Shown here piece by piece: positions 21,678-31,991 of a stretch of 64,000 nt of DNA. Numbering within the stretch: the stretch's first letter is position 1; each line of letters opens with the position of its first letter. The stretch is taken from NCBI RefSeq assembly GCF_014773395.1, contig NZ_JACXAF010000013.1:90582-154581 (forward strand), written 5' to 3'. This DNA is from Neiella litorisoli. GTDB lineage: Bacteria; Pseudomonadota; Gammaproteobacteria; Enterobacterales; Neiellaceae. A program made the position numbers and the translations under genes. Under the pieces are notes generated by a model, which did not search any database, was not told the origin of the DNA, and saw only the letters and a program-made list of their open reading frames with translations.

Positions 21678-21724
21678 AATAATATCTCCGTCGAGGACGC
21701 TGTATCAGGGGGTGCGTTGGAATG

Positions 21725-21753
21725 ATACTAGGTAGGGTTTTGGGCGTTTTCAA
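21725..21753 (-). promoter_or_regulatory. Sigma-70 promoter of pilA
   Basis: On the minus strand TTGAAA (21753-21748) and TAGTAT (21730-21725) are spaced by exactly 17 bases, about 50 bases before the pilA start. I see no sigma-54 GG/GC pair here, although pilA is RpoN-dependent in some other bacteria. Confidence 0.6.
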
Positions 21754-21910
21754 TAACAAATAATCAACTTTTTAGAATTAATTTGAAATTAGCTCCGAAA
21801 ACGTCGAAAGGCAGTCAAGTGCCGGTTTTACAGCGCGCCAAAATTTTGATTCACTTTGCTTTTTTGATCCAAATCTTGACGCATTACGAATTCTTGGCGC
21901 GTTTTATGAC

Positions 21911-21937
21911 ACGGCCGCTGTTCATTTTATCGGCCGT
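21911..21937 (-). terminator. Possible nadC terminator stem-loop
   Basis: ACGGCCG (21911-21917) and CGGCCGT (21931-21937) can form a 7-bp GC-rich stem with a 13-base loop just after the nadC stop. There is no clear U-tract, so termination is uncertain. Confidence 0.3.
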
Positions 21938-21947
21938 TTGTTGCCAT

Positions 21948-22805
21948 TTAGTATTGGTTCGCCGACTCAATTCGCATGGAATAATCGACGGCACGAATGT
22001 GCTTGGTTAGCGCACCCACTGAAATATAGTCGACGCCGGTTTCGGCGACCTGACGAATTGTTTCTATGGTGACATTGCCCGAGGCTTCCAGTTCTGCCTG
22101 ACCTTGATTAATGATCACCGCTTCGCGCATTTGTGGCAGCGAAAAGTTGTCGAGCATCACTCGGTCAACGCCAGCTTCAAGGGCTTGGCAGAATTCCTTC
22201 ATATCTTCGACTTCAACTTCAACCGGCTTGCCTGGGAAATTGGCGCGAGCTTGCTCTACCGCAGAAGCAATGCTGCCTGCCGCAGCGATGTGGTTTTCTT
22301 TAATTAAAAATGCGTCATATAAACCGCAGCGATGATTGACGCCTCCGGCACAGTAGACAGCATATTTTTGAGCGTTGCGCATACCGGGAATCGTTTTGCG
22401 GGTATCAAGCAGGCGCACGCCGGTCCCTTCGATGGCGTTAACGTAAACCCGAGTTGCGGTCGCTGTGCCTGATAAGGTTTGGATGATGTTGAGCATGGTG
22501 CGCTCACCGGTCAGGATGTCACGAGACGGACCTTCGAGGTTACAAATTCGCTGATTTTCTTCCATCACCTCACCGTCCTCGATCAACCATTCGATTGACA
22601 CTGAACCGCCGAGCTGTTTGAAGACTTCATCGCCCCAAGCTTTGCCACAAAACACCGCCTTTTCGCGGCTAATAATGTAGGCCTTGCTGATGGTATGGAG
22701 GGGGATTAGTGACGCGGTGATATCACCTTCGGTGGGCGTTAAGTGGTTTAAATCTTCTGACAGGCAGGCTTTTACTAAGCGACGGACATTTTCTGCGGTG
22801 GCCAT
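21948..22805 (-). CDS. nadC: Nicotinate-nucleotide pyrophosphorylase (quinolinate PRTase)
   Basis: Converts quinolinate and PRPP to nicotinate mononucleotide in NAD synthesis. Family motifs seen are GERTMLNIIQTLSGTAT, LLDTRKTIPGMR, LIKENHI, VEVEVE and YISVGALTKH. The open frame extends to a TTG at 22892, but that codon has no support; ATG 22805 gives 285 residues and a normal NadC N-terminus, so it is chosen. Divergent from ampD, as in E. coli. The partner gene nadB is at 40543-42171. Confidence 0.94.
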   Translation of the reverse strand: MATAENVRRLVKACLSEDLNHLTPTEGDITASLIPLHTISKAYIISREKAVFCGKAWGDEVFKQLGGSVSIEWLIEDGEVMEENQRICNLEGPSRDILTGERTMLNIIQTLSGTATATRVYVNAIEGTGVRLLDTRKTIPGMRNAQKYAVYCAGGVNHRCGLYDAFLIKENHIAAAGSIASAVEQARANFPGKPVEVEVEDMKEFCQALEAGVDRVMLDNFSLPQMREAVIINQGQAELEASGNVTIETIRQVAETGVDYISVGALTKHIRAVDYSMRIESANQY

Positions 22806-22974
22806 TGTTCGGTCTTCGGCTCTGAACTCGGAAAAATTTGCGCCATAGTTTACCCTCTCTGTGAGCAACTGCACAGTATTTCTATTGGCCAATGGCCGTG
22901 TTTTGCCTGAGATTTTTCATTACATCCGGCACAATTAAACTAATTAGTCGTGCTTTATAAGGCTGTTATTTCCT

Positions 22975-23547
22975 ATGCCCATCTTCGAACGTGCCGAAAT
23001 TGATGACCACCATTGTTTAGTCGGCGTGCAACAGCGCCCGAGCTCTCATTACGATGAGCGTCCGCAACATGAGCAGCCCAGTGTGTTGGTGATCCACAAC
23101 ATTACGTTGCCGCCGGGCGAGTTCGGTCATAGCTATATTGATGATCTTTTTATGGGGACGCTCGACTGCTCCGCTCATCCATTCTTTGCCCAGCTGAAAG
23201 GCGTACGAGTGTCGGCTCATTGCGTGATCAATCGCCAAGGCGAGGTTAAGCAATATGTGCCGTTTCATCTGCGCGCTTGGCATGCTGGCGTGTCGAGTTT
23301 TCAAGGCCGCACGCGGGTCAATGATTTTTCGATTGGTATTGAATTAGAAGGAACCGACGACAGCGGCTTTACTTCTGCTCAGTACCAGCGTTTAATTGCC
23401 ATCACAAAAGCCTTAATGTTGCGCTATCCTACTATTTCATTGGGGAAAATTGTTGGCCATTGCGACATTGCTCCTGGCCGCAAAACCGATCCTGGGGTAG
23501 CTTTTGATTGGGGCTATTTCCGTTCCCAATTGGCGCTAAACGCTTAA
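22975..23547 (+). CDS. ampD: 1,6-anhydro-N-acetylmuramyl-L-alanine amidase
   Basis: Cytoplasmic zinc amidase in peptidoglycan recycling; loss raises AmpC beta-lactamase in bacteria with AmpR. 190 residues, Amidase_2 fold. Zinc ligands are visible in VIHNITLPPGEFG (His), AWHAG and GHCDIAPGRKTDPG (His and Asp). No signal peptide, consistent with AmpD rather than the periplasmic AmiD. ampE follows. Confidence 0.95.
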   Translation: MPIFERAEIDDHHCLVGVQQRPSSHYDERPQHEQPSVLVIHNITLPPGEFGHSYIDDLFMGTLDCSAHPFFAQLKGVRVSAHCVINRQGEVKQYVPFHLRAWHAGVSSFQGRTRVNDFSIGIELEGTDDSGFTSAQYQRLIAITKALMLRYPTISLGKIVGHCDIAPGRKTDPGVAFDWGYFRSQLALNA

Positions 23548-23605
23548 GGGACAACTCGACAACGAGTGTTTTAAACATTTAAAACTGACTAGCTGGAATA
23601 ATGCC

Positions 23606-24658
23606 ATGACGTTACTCGCTCTTCTTTTTGCCCTCGCTTTGGAGCGGGTTGTGTTACCGTCGCCAAAATGGCAGTTCGCCACTTATGTTGAATCACTGTT
23701 CGACACCCTGAAAAAAAATCGTACCACCCAAGGCTGGTTTGATGCGCCGATCGGCATGGTTGCCATCGCGGCCATTCCGGCACTGATTGTCTGGCTAGTG
23801 CTGGAAGTGGTCGAAGGCGCTTTATTTGGCCTGCTTAGTTTGGTGGTGACTGTGTTAGTGATCACAGTCGCAATGGGGTGTTTGCAGGCGAGAAAAGCAT
23901 ACAAACAGTTTCTGCGCGCAGCGCGGCGTGAAGATGAGCAAGCTTGCTACATGGTGGCCAAAGAGTTGGGCGCCTTATCGGATAGCGAGCCAAGCGCTCA
24001 GCACAGTCAATCGCCGCTGCCAAAAGATGTTGAGCTAGCCGCCGAGCTGCTTGATGACGATGAACCCCTAGAGCAGCCCGAGCAGTCACCACAGGTAAAT
24101 TTAGAGCAGGGGGTTGGCCAGACCCTCGCATGGGTCAACTACCGCTATTACATTGCCGTGATGATTTGGTTGGTCATTTTTGGCCCAGTCGGTGTCGCTT
24201 TTTATGCCACCCTCAGAACACTAGCCGATCAGGAACGAAGCCAAGTGGCGGCGCCAGAGCAAGATATTGATACCGATGCGCTGCAGGTTGATGACGATGG
24301 CGAAGTATCTGGATTGGAACAACAACTAGACGAGTTGACCGAGCAACCGCAATCTACTGTTGCCTCGGAGTTGCTGCGTTGGCTCGACTTTATTCCGGTT
24401 CGACTGGCGTCGCTTGGCCTCACACTGGTGGGGAACTTTGGCAAGGCGATGCCTGTGTGGCTGGAGCACTTAGTCAATACCGAGGAATCGCCAAAAGCGC
24501 ATTTAGTTCGAGTCTCGCTGGCTGCTGAAGAAATTGCCGATCCTCACAACCCAACTTGTGTGGTCAGTGTTGGCAAATTCGTTGAAATTGCCAAACGCAA
24601 CGTCCTGCTGGTGTTGAGCGTGGTGGCAATTCTGACCTTGTACGGTAGCGTCAGCTGA
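23606..24658 (+). CDS. ampE: Inner-membrane protein AmpE
   Basis: 350-residue polytopic membrane protein of the AmpE/CobD-like family, partner of AmpD in beta-lactamase induction studies; exact function unknown. Hydrophobic segments lie at about 45-90, 180-205 and the C-terminal end. It is longer than E. coli AmpE (284) because of two acidic, Glu/Asp/Gln-rich stretches near residues 105-165 and 210-255. The N-terminus TLLALLFALALERV is typical of the family. Assignment rests on that and on the ampD neighbour. Confidence 0.8.
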   Translation: MTLLALLFALALERVVLPSPKWQFATYVESLFDTLKKNRTTQGWFDAPIGMVAIAAIPALIVWLVLEVVEGALFGLLSLVVTVLVITVAMGCLQARKAYKQFLRAARREDEQACYMVAKELGALSDSEPSAQHSQSPLPKDVELAAELLDDDEPLEQPEQSPQVNLEQGVGQTLAWVNYRYYIAVMIWLVIFGPVGVAFYATLRTLADQERSQVAAPEQDIDTDALQVDDDGEVSGLEQQLDELTEQPQSTVASELLRWLDFIPVRLASLGLTLVGNFGKAMPVWLEHLVNTEESPKAHLVRVSLAAEEIADPHNPTCVVSVGKFVEIAKRNVLLVLSVVAILTLYGSVS

Positions 24659-24687
24659 TCAATGGTAATGAGCTGATTGTCAAAGCA

Positions 24688-24723
24688 AATAAGCCGAGTC
24701 ACTTGTTGGCTCGGTTTATTTTT
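24688..24723 (+). terminator. Intrinsic terminator of ampDE
   Basis: AAATAAGCCGAG and CTCGGTTTATTT form a stem (one G-U pair) with a short loop, ending in a T-tract TTATTTTT. Confidence 0.75.
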
Positions 24724-24756
24724 GTCTCAAAGTAAATCGAAATGAGAACTAGTCTA

Positions 24757-24772
24757 AATGGTCCGACCACAT
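24757..24772. promoter_or_regulatory. PdhR/FadR-type operator, distal
   Basis: TGGTCCGACCA (24759-24769) is a perfect TGGT-N3-ACCA palindrome in an A/T context. The core also matches the FadR consensus, so either regulator could bind. Its centre is 126 bases upstream of the second operator. Confidence 0.55.
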
Positions 24773-24882
24773 TACTCGGGCGATTAGGCCTACGTTTGAC
24801 GGGGTTTATTTATGAGGCAGCAAAAGGCCCTGTGTTTAAGGCTAGACACAGCACCCTTGGTCTGATAGATTTTTGCTGGCTA

Positions 24883-24898
24883 AATGGTATGACCAATT
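24883..24898. promoter_or_regulatory. PdhR operator, proximal
   Basis: AATGGTATGACCAATT matches the E. coli PdhR box ATTGGTNNNACCAAT closely. It ends 13 bases before the pdhR ATG and just before its ribosome site, so bound PdhR would block transcription start or early elongation: autorepression of pdhR-aceEF. Confidence 0.75.
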
Positions 24899-24911
24899 AA
24901 CCAAGGGCAAC

Positions 24912-25694
24912 ATGACTCAGATCAAACCTTCATTTAATTCGGTGAAACAAGCGCGACTTGCCGACGCTATCGTTGAGCAATTGGAGCGCATGATCATCGA
25001 AGGGGTGTTGGCTCCTGGACAAAAGTTGCCATCGGAACGCGAACTGGCTAGCCAGTTCAACGTGTCCAGACCATCCGTACGAGAAGCAATCCAAAAGCTT
25101 GAAGCCAGAGGATTGTTAAACCGAAAACAAGGCGGCGGCACTTTTGTCAGCGAAGACAGCTGGCAGAACGTAGCAGAACCTTTGTTTCAACTGATGGTCA
25201 ATCACCCTGAATCGCAGTTCGATTTATTAGAGTTTCGCCATGCATTAGAAGGCATCTGCGCTTATTATGCAGCCTTGCGTGGCACCGAAACCGATGATGA
25301 ACAGTTAGCGCAATGCATTGACGACATCGCCAGTGTCAAGTTAACTGATGCCACCATACACACCCACGCCGATGCAGTGATGGGCTTTTATCTGAAGATG
25401 GCGGAAGCCAGCCACAACGCAGTGGTATTACAGGTAATGCATTGCTTAAAGCCTTTGCTGCAGCAAAATATTGAAGATAATTTGCGGCAGATGTTGCGGA
25501 GCCTCGAAGCTCAGCAGTCTGTGTTCAACCACAGAAAACATCTGCTTAGCATGATTGTCAAACGAGAACCAGAGCTGGCACGACAAGCTAGCCATGAGCA
25601 TTTGGCTTACATTGAGGAAACCCTCCTTGACGTCAGCCGCCAAACAACGCGGATGGAGCGCTCACTGCGCCGAGTTCGCAGTGAGACGAATTAA
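24912..25694 (+). CDS. pdhR: Pyruvate dehydrogenase complex repressor PdhR
   Basis: GntR-family, FadR-subfamily repressor relieved by pyruvate. From ATG 24912 (AAGGGC upstream) it has 260 residues: N-terminal winged helix (KLPSERELASQFNVSRPSVREAIQKLEARG, here split as SRPSVREAIQKLEARG and preceding helix) with the GGGTFV wing, then an all-helical FCD effector domain from about residue 90. The open frame reaches TTG 24873, but this would put the operator inside the gene. Directly upstream of aceE as in E. coli. Confidence 0.95.
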   Translation: MTQIKPSFNSVKQARLADAIVEQLERMIIEGVLAPGQKLPSERELASQFNVSRPSVREAIQKLEARGLLNRKQGGGTFVSEDSWQNVAEPLFQLMVNHPESQFDLLEFRHALEGICAYYAALRGTETDDEQLAQCIDDIASVKLTDATIHTHADAVMGFYLKMAEASHNAVVLQVMHCLKPLLQQNIEDNLRQMLRSLEAQQSVFNHRKHLLSMIVKREPELARQASHEHLAYIEETLLDVSRQTTRMERSLRRVRSETN

Positions 25695-25762
25695 CGACAG
25701 ACCAAGCGACAACTCGCTCAGTTTGTTTTTGCAACTAATTACTCTGAAAGAAGGAATACGGC

Positions 25763-28423
25763 ATGTCTGATCATCTCGAGCATGACGTCGATCCCCAAGA
25801 AACTGGGGAATGGCTTGATGCCCTCGCTGGCGTCTTGCAGCAGGAAGGGCCAGAACGCGCTCACTACCTGCTTGAGCAACTGATTGAAAAAGCACGTCGC
25901 AGCGGTGCGCACCTGCCTTACACCGCGACTACCGCCTATCTGAACACCATTCCACCATCGCAAGAGCCGCAAATGCCCGGCAATATGGAATTAGAGCGTA
26001 AGATCCGCGGCTACATCCGTTGGAATGCTTTGATGACCATTCTGCGAGCATCGAAAAAAGATTTAGACTTGGGTGGCCACATTTCTTCTTTCGCCTCTAG
26101 TGCGACGTTATACGATGTTGGCTTCAACCACTTCTGGCGTGCACCGAACGAAAAAGATGGCGGCGACCTGATTTACTTCCAGGGCCACATCGCTCCTGGT
26201 ATTTACGCCCGCTCTTTCTTAGAAGGTCGTTTCAGCGAATCGCAAATGGATAACTTCCGTCAGGAAGTTGATGGCAAAGGCCTGTCTTCTTATCCGCACC
26301 CGAAGTTGATGCCTGATTATTGGCAGTTCCCAACAGTTTCGATGGGCCTGGGTCCACTGCAGGCCATTTACCAAGCTCGTTACCTCAAGTACCTAACTGA
26401 CCGTGGCATTAAAGATTGTTCGGATCAGAAAGTATGGTGTTTCTTGGGAGACGGTGAGATTGATGAGCCAGAATCATTGGGTGCTATTGGTCTTGCAACT
26501 CGCGAGAACCTCGACAACCTGATCTTCGTTGTGAACTGTAACCTGCAACGTTTGGATGGTCCGGTCCGTGGTAACGGCAAAATCATTCAAGAGTTGGAAG
26601 GTACTTTCCGCGGCGCTGGCTGGGAAGTAATTAAGGTGATTTGGGGCCGCTACTGGGACGCTCTGATCAACCGTGATACTTCAGGCAAGTTGCTGCAGTT
26701 GATGGAAGAAACCGTTGATGGTGAATACCAGAACTGTAAAGCCAAAGGCGGCGCTTACACCCGTGAGAAGTTCTTTGGTAAGTATCCAGAAACCGCTGAA
26801 ATGGTTGCCAACATGTCAGATGAAGACATCTGGCGCTTGAACCGTGGTGGTCACGATCCAGCCAAAGTCTATGCGGCATATGCCAAAGCAGTTGCCACTG
26901 AAGGTCGTCCTACAGTGATTCTGGCTAAAACGGTGAAAGGTTACGGTTTGGGCGATGCGGGCGAGGGTAAAAACATCGCTCACAACGTCAAGAAAATGAA
27001 CATGGATGCGGTCAAGCACTTCCGTGATCGTTTCAACATTCCAATTAACGACAACGACATTGAGAACCTGCCGTACTACAAGCCTGCAGAAGATAGCCCA
27101 GAGATGGTCTACCTGCGTGAGCGCCGCGCGGCATTGCATGGCTACTTGCCACAGCGTCGGGTGAAGTTCAGCGAATCGCTGGATATTCCTAAGCTCAAAG
27201 CATTCCAACAAGTGTTGGATGGCTCAAACGGCCGTGAGATCTCAACTACTATGGCGTTGTCTCGCGTCCTGACTGCTTTGTTGAAAGACAAGAGTGTTGG
27301 TAAGCGCATTGTGCCGATTATTCCGGATGAAGCCCGTACTTTCGGTATGGAAGGCTTGTTCCGTCAGGTCGGTATTTATGCCCACGGTGGCCAGAAGTAC
27401 ACTCCGCAAGATGCTGACCAAGTGGCTTACTACCGTGAAGACAAAACCGGTGCGGTACTGCAAGAAGGCATTAACGAAGGTGGTGCAATGAGTTCTTGGA
27501 TGGCTGCGGCTACCAGTTACTCTGTAAACGATGCGCCAACCATTCCGTTCTACATCTACTACTCGATGTTCGGTTTCCAACGTATCGGTGACCAAGCTTG
27601 GGCCGCTGGTGACTTACGCGCTCGTGGCTTCATGATTGGTGGTACTTCAGGCCGGACAACGCTAAACGGTGAAGGTCTGCAGCACGAAGATGGTCATAGC
27701 CATCTGCAGTCGGCGACGATTCCAAACTGTATCTCTTACGACCCAGCTTACGGTTACGAAATTGCCGTGATCGTACAAGAAGGTATGGATCGGATGTACG
27801 GTGAGCGCCAGGAGGACGTGTTCTACTACATCACCACGTTGAACGAAAACTACGTTCAGCCAGCGATGCCAGAAGGTGTTGAAGAAGGCATCATCAAAGG
27901 TATCTACAAGCTGGATCACGCTAAGAAGAAGGCGCAAGTACAACTGCTCGGTTGTGGCTCCATTTTGCGCCATGTTCGCGAAGCAGCGGAAATCTTGGCC
28001 AGCGACTACAGCATTGATGCTGACGTGTTCTCAGTTACTTCATTCACTGAGCTTGCGCGTGATGGTAACGATGTTGAGCGTCACAACATGCTACACCCAG
28101 GTGCTGAAGCGAAAGAAGCTTACATCACTAAAGTGTTGGCTAAGGACGTGCCAGTTGTGGCAACGACCGACTACATGCGTATCTTCGCTGATCAGGTCCG
28201 CGCTTATGTGCCTGCGCCATACAAGGTGTTGGGTACCGATGGATTCGGCCGTTCTGATAGCCGTGAGAACTTGCGTAATCACTTCGAAGTCAGCGCACCA
28301 TATGTTGTTGTGGCTGCACTGAGCGAACTGGTTAAGAACGGTGACCTAGACGCTAAAGTCGTTCCAGAAGCGATCGAGAAGTTCGGTCTGGATGTCGACA
28401 AAGTCTACTCACTGTACGCTTAA
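25763..28423 (+). CDS. aceE: Pyruvate dehydrogenase E1 component
   Basis: Homodimeric thiamine-diphosphate enzyme that decarboxylates pyruvate and reductively acetylates the lipoyl domains of AceF. 886 residues, practically the length of E. coli AceE (887). The ThDP motif begins at [10 protein letters not shown] and continues to [27 protein letters not shown] and the C-terminal transketolase domain follow. An AAGAAGGAA ribosome site precedes ATG 25763. Codon use is biased as expected for a highly expressed gene. Confidence 0.98.
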   Translation: MSDHLEHDVDPQETGEWLDALAGVLQQEGPERAHYLLEQLIEKARRSGAHLPYTATTAYLNTIPPSQEPQMPGNMELERKIRGYIRWNALMTILRASKKDLDLGGHISSFASSATLYDVGFNHFWRAPNEKDGGDLIYFQGHIAPGIYARSFLEGRFSESQMDNFRQEVDGKGLSSYPHPKLMPDYWQFPTVSMGLGPLQAIYQARYLKYLTDRGIKDCSDQKVWCFLGDGEIDEPESLGAIGLATRENLDNLIFVVNCNLQRLDGPVRGNGKIIQELEGTFRGAGWEVIKVIWGRYWDALINRDTSGKLLQLMEETVDGEYQNCKAKGGAYTREKFFGKYPETAEMVANMSDEDIWRLNRGGHDPAKVYAAYAKAVATEGRPTVILAKTVKGYGLGDAGEGKNIAHNVKKMNMDAVKHFRDRFNIPINDNDIENLPYYKPAEDSPEMVYLRERRAALHGYLPQRRVKFSESLDIPKLKAFQQVLDGSNGREISTTMALSRVLTALLKDKSVGKRIVPIIPDEARTFGMEGLFRQVGIYAHGGQKYTPQDADQVAYYREDKTGAVLQEGINEGGAMSSWMAAATSYSVNDAPTIPFYIYYSMFGFQRIGDQAWAAGDLRARGFMIGGTSGRTTLNGEGLQHEDGHSHLQSATIPNCISYDPAYGYEIAVIVQEGMDRMYGERQEDVFYYITTLNENYVQPAMPEGVEEGIIKGIYKLDHAKKKAQVQLLGCGSILRHVREAAEILASDYSIDADVFSVTSFTELARDGNDVERHNMLHPGAEAKEAYITKVLAKDVPVVATTDYMRIFADQVRAYVPAPYKVLGTDGFGRSDSRENLRNHFEVSAPYVVVAALSELVKNGDLDAKVVPEAIEKFGLDVDKVYSLYA

Positions 28424-28434
28424 GGAGAATACAA

Positions 28435-30372
28435 ATGGCCGAATTGAAAGAAGTTCTGGTTCCAGACGTTGGCGCGGATGCCGTTGACGTAATTGGTATT
28501 CTCGTTGAAGTTGGCGAGCAAGTTGAACCAGAGCAAGGTTTGATTGAAGTCGAAGGCGACAAAGCGTCGATGGAAGTGCCAGCGCCGTTTGCTGGCACCG
28601 TGAAAGAAATCAAAGTTGCCGTTGGTGACCAAGTTTCGCAAGACAGCTTGATCGTGATTCTGGAAACTGGCGCCGATGCGCCAGCTGCAGAAGAAGCCGC
28701 GCCAGCACCTGCTGCTGAAGCGCCAGCCGCTGCTCCTGCTGCCACTCCTACAGAAGGTGGCGCGGTTGCAGACGTTGCGGTGCCAGATATCGGCGGTGAT
28801 GAAGTTGATGTCACCACTATTCTGGTTGCCGTTGGCGATACGGTTGAAGTTGAGCAAGGTTTGATTGAAGTCGAAGGCGATAAGGCGTCGATGGAAGTGC
28901 CTTCGCCAGTAGCCGGTACTGTCAAAGAAATCATCGTTAGTGCGGGTGACAAAGTTGCCGAAGGCACCTTGATTGTTCGCATCGAAACGGGCGCTGCTGC
29001 GCCGGCAGCTGCTGAAGCGCCAGCCGCTGCTGAACCTGCATCAGCTGCAGCTCCGGCTGCTCCTGCTGCGGCACAAGTGAAGGAAGTAACAATTCCTGAC
29101 ATCGGCGGTGATGAAGTTGATGTCACGACAATTTTGGTTGCCGTTGGCGATACCGTTGAAGCTGAGCAAGGTTTGATTGAAGTCGAAGGCGATAAAGCCT
29201 CGATGGAAGTACCTGCACCATTTGCTGGTACGGTGAAAGAAATCAAAGTTGCTGTTGGTGAGAAAGTTGCTGAAGGCACTTTGATTGCCCTTCTAGAAAC
29301 AGTGAGCGACGCGCCCGCAGCTGCCCCTGCTGCAGCTCCTGCGCCAGCGGCTCCGGCAGCACCGAAAGCTGCACCTGCTGCCGCTCCGTCTGCAGCCTCG
29401 AAGCCGCCGCCAGTTTCAGATCACCCAGGTTCTAACCAAAAAGCGAGTGCCGTTGGCCATGCTTCACCAGCTGTGCGCCGCATTGCTCGCGAGTTTGGCG
29501 TTGACCTGAGTAAGGTCAAAGGCACTGGTCGTAAAGGTCGGATCCTGAAAGAAGACGTCCAAGCTTATGTTAAAGAAGAGCTGTCACGTCCGAAGGCAAG
29601 TGGCAACACCAACGTCAGCGGTGGTGGTCTATCTGTTCTGGCGCAACCGCGCGTTGATTTCAGCAAGTTTGGTGAAATCGAAAAGGTTGAGTTGAGCCGT
29701 ATTCAGAAGATCTCTGGACCGAATCTGCATCGTAACTGGGTAACCATTCCTCACGTCACTCAGTTCGACGAAGCTGATATCACTGATCTGGAATCGTTCC
29801 GCAAAGAGCAGAATGCCATTGCAGCGAAGCGTGACCTTGGTTACAAGATTTCGCCGTTGGCCTTTATCATCAAGGCAGCTGCAAAAGCGTTGGAAACTTA
29901 TCCTAAGTTCAACAGCTCGCTGGACCCAGATGGCGATCACCTGATCATGAAGAAATACATTCATATCGGTGTTGCGGTTGATACACCTAACGGTTTGGTT
30001 GTTCCAGTACTGCGTAATGTCGATAAGAAAGGCATTATTGAGATCACTCAGGAATTGGGCGAGATCAGCAAGAAAGCCCGCGGTGGTAAGTTGACCGCTG
30101 CTGATATGCAAGGCAGCTGCTTCACCATTTCAAGCCTTGGTGGCATCGGTGGTACTCAGTTCACCCCAATCGTCAATGCGCCTGACGTTGCGATTTTGGG
30201 TGTGTCGAAATCTGATATGAAGCCGAAGTGGAATGGTTCTGAGTTTGAACCGCGTCTGATGGTGCCGCTGGCATTGTCGTACGACCACCGGGTGATTGAT
30301 GGTGCCGATGGTGCACGCTTCATCACTGAGCTGAACAACGTGTTGAGCGATATCCGTCGTCTCGTCATGTAA
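28435..30372 (+). CDS. aceF: Dihydrolipoamide acetyltransferase (PDH E2)
   Basis: Core of the pyruvate dehydrogenase complex. 645 residues with three N-terminal lipoyl domains (about 1-75, 115-190, 220-290), each carrying the lipoylated Lys in [11 protein letters not shown], separated by Ala/Pro-rich swinging linkers. A peripheral E1/E3-binding domain ([19 protein letters not shown]) starts near residue 342, and the catalytic acetyltransferase domain ends with [12 protein letters not shown] containing the active His and Asp. The three lipoyl domains are nearly identical in DNA, and the third looks like a hybrid of the first two. Confidence 0.97.
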   Translation: MAELKEVLVPDVGADAVDVIGILVEVGEQVEPEQGLIEVEGDKASMEVPAPFAGTVKEIKVAVGDQVSQDSLIVILETGADAPAAEEAAPAPAAEAPAAAPAATPTEGGAVADVAVPDIGGDEVDVTTILVAVGDTVEVEQGLIEVEGDKASMEVPSPVAGTVKEIIVSAGDKVAEGTLIVRIETGAAAPAAAEAPAAAEPASAAAPAAPAAAQVKEVTIPDIGGDEVDVTTILVAVGDTVEAEQGLIEVEGDKASMEVPAPFAGTVKEIKVAVGEKVAEGTLIALLETVSDAPAAAPAAAPAPAAPAAPKAAPAAAPSAASKPPPVSDHPGSNQKASAVGHASPAVRRIAREFGVDLSKVKGTGRKGRILKEDVQAYVKEELSRPKASGNTNVSGGGLSVLAQPRVDFSKFGEIEKVELSRIQKISGPNLHRNWVTIPHVTQFDEADITDLESFRKEQNAIAAKRDLGYKISPLAFIIKAAAKALETYPKFNSSLDPDGDHLIMKKYIHIGVAVDTPNGLVVPVLRNVDKKGIIEITQELGEISKKARGGKLTAADMQGSCFTISSLGGIGGTQFTPIVNAPDVAILGVSKSDMKPKWNGSEFEPRLMVPLALSYDHRVIDGADGARFITELNNVLSDIRRLVM

Positions 30373-30380
30373 AGTCAGTT

Positions 30381-30415
30381 GCCAGAGCCGGGTTCATCCC
30401 GGCTCTTGGCGTTTT
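30381..30415 (+). terminator. Stem-loop after aceF
   Basis: GCCAGAGCCGGG and CCCGGCTCTTGGC form a GC-rich stem with one bulged T, followed by only four T. It may be a partial terminator that lowers readthrough into lpd. Confidence 0.6.
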
Positions 30416-30435
30416 AACTGACCCTAAGTTATATT
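30406..30435 (+). promoter_or_regulatory. Candidate lpd promoter
   Basis: TTGGCG (30406-30411) and TATATT (30430-30435) with an 18-base spacer lie about 70 bases before lpd and overlap the aceF stem-loop. Separate lpd transcription is expected because Lpd also serves 2-oxoglutarate dehydrogenase and the glycine system. Confidence 0.35.
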
Positions 30436-30505
30436 GCCGAAGCCTCGTACCCTCGAGCGAATCGGATCATCGAACAACTAGAAAAGAATTATATTTGAGG
30501 TCGTA

Positions 30506-31930
30506 ATGAGTAACGAAATCAAAACCCAGGTGGTGGTACTTGGTGCTGGCCCTGCGGGCTATTCAGCTGCCTTCCGCAGCGCGGATTTGGGTATGGAAAC
30601 CGTATTGATTGAGCGTTTCGATACTTTGGGTGGCGTTTGTTTGAACGTGGGTTGTATTCCTTCAAAAGCACTGCTGCACGTTGCAGAAGTGATTGAAGAT
30701 GCCAAAAACATGGCCGCGCACGGTGTGGTGTTTGGTGAGCCACAAACGGATATCAATAAGATCCGCATCTGGAAAGATAAAGTCATCGCCAAGCTGACCG
30801 GTGGCCTAGCCGGCATGGCGAAAATGCGTAAAGTAAAAGTCGTCAACGGTTACGGCAAATTCACTGGCGCTAACACCATTGAAGTGGAAGGCGCTGATGG
30901 TAAAACGGTTGTCAACTTCGACAATGCCATTGTTGCTGCCGGCTCCCGCCCAATCCAGTTGCCATTTATTCCACACAACGATCCACGAATCTGGGACTCC
31001 ACTGATGCCCTGAAACTGGAAACTGTGCCGGAGAAAATGTTGATTCTAGGTGGTGGTATTATCGGCCTAGAAATGGGAACGGTTTACCACTCATTGGGTG
31101 CGCAGGTTGAAGTGGTCGAGTTCATGGACCAACTGATCCCTGCAGCTGATAAAGATGTGGTTCGCGTTTATACCCGCGAGATCAAAGAAAAATTCAAGCT
31201 GATGCTTGAAACCAAAGTGACTGCGGTTGAAGCCAAAGACGACGGTGTCTACGTCAGTTTTGAAGGCAAGAATGCGCCAAACGCTGCGATTCGTTATGAC
31301 GCCGTGTTGGTTGCCGTTGGCCGGACTCCAAACGGTAAACTGCTGGATGCTGAAAAAGCCGGTATCGCGGTTGATGAGCGTGGCTTTATCGCCGTTGATA
31401 AGCAAATGCGCACGAACGTACCAAACATCTTCGCTATTGGTGACATCGTCGGTCAGCCTATGTTGGCTCACAAAGGTGTGCATGAAGGCCATGTGGCCGC
31501 TGAAAACATCGCTGGTAAGAAGCATTTCTTCGAACCTAAGCTGATCCCATCAATCGCTTACACTCACCCAGAAGTTGCTTGGGCGGGTATGACCGAAAAA
31601 GAAGCCAAAGAAGCGGGCATCAAGTTTGAAACGGCCACTTTCCCATGGGCTGCTTCTGGTCGTGCAATTGCTGCTGATGCTGATACCGGTATGACCAAAC
31701 TGATCTTTGATAAAGAAACAGATCGTTTACTTGGTGGTGCGGTTGTTGGTAAGAACGCCGGTGAATTGTTGGGCGAAATCTGCTTGGCGATTGAAATGGG
31801 TTGTGATGCCGAAGACATCGCGCTGACCATTCACGCTCACCCAACCTTGCACGAATCTGTTGGTCTTGCGGCAGAAGTGTACGAAGGTTCGATTACTGAT
31901 TTGCCAAATCCAAAGGCGAAGAAAAAGTAA
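30506..31930 (+). CDS. lpd: Dihydrolipoyl dehydrogenase (E3)
   Basis: FAD flavoprotein that reoxidises dihydrolipoamide with NAD+. 474 residues. The N-terminal FAD Rossmann motif GAGPAGYSAA, the redox disulfide in GGVCLNVGCIPSKALLH, the NAD-binding GGGIIGLEMG, and the C-terminal HAHPTLHE with the catalytic His-Glu pair are all present. Shared with other 2-oxoacid dehydrogenases. Confidence 0.98.
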   Translation: MSNEIKTQVVVLGAGPAGYSAAFRSADLGMETVLIERFDTLGGVCLNVGCIPSKALLHVAEVIEDAKNMAAHGVVFGEPQTDINKIRIWKDKVIAKLTGGLAGMAKMRKVKVVNGYGKFTGANTIEVEGADGKTVVNFDNAIVAAGSRPIQLPFIPHNDPRIWDSTDALKLETVPEKMLILGGGIIGLEMGTVYHSLGAQVEVVEFMDQLIPAADKDVVRVYTREIKEKFKLMLETKVTAVEAKDDGVYVSFEGKNAPNAAIRYDAVLVAVGRTPNGKLLDAEKAGIAVDERGFIAVDKQMRTNVPNIFAIGDIVGQPMLAHKGVHEGHVAAENIAGKKHFFEPKLIPSIAYTHPEVAWAGMTEKEAKEAGIKFETATFPWAASGRAIAADADTGMTKLIFDKETDRLLGGAVVGKNAGELLGEICLAIEMGCDAEDIALTIHAHPTLHESVGLAAEVYEGSITDLPNPKAKKK

Positions 31931-31946
31931 GCTTGAATCGACCATT

Positions 31947-31974
31947 AAAAAAGCTGGCATCTGCCAGCTTTTTT
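31947..31974 (+). terminator. Intrinsic terminator of lpd
   Basis: AAAAAAGCTGGCA / TGCCAGCTTTTTT stem with a minimal loop and T-tract. The symmetric A/T tails make it also usable for the minus-strand gene yebG. Confidence 0.9.
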
Positions 31975-31991
31975 ATTGCTTGAACGGGTTG

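Noticed and set aside
22806..22892. N-terminal extension of nadC to TTG 22892
   Set aside because: Rare start codon, no ribosome site, sequence unlike NadC; ATG 22805 is better.
28353..29279. 308-codon antisense frame over aceF with repetitive Ser/Ala/Thr
   Set aside because: Repetition simply mirrors the lipoyl domain repeats and Ala/Pro linkers of aceF.
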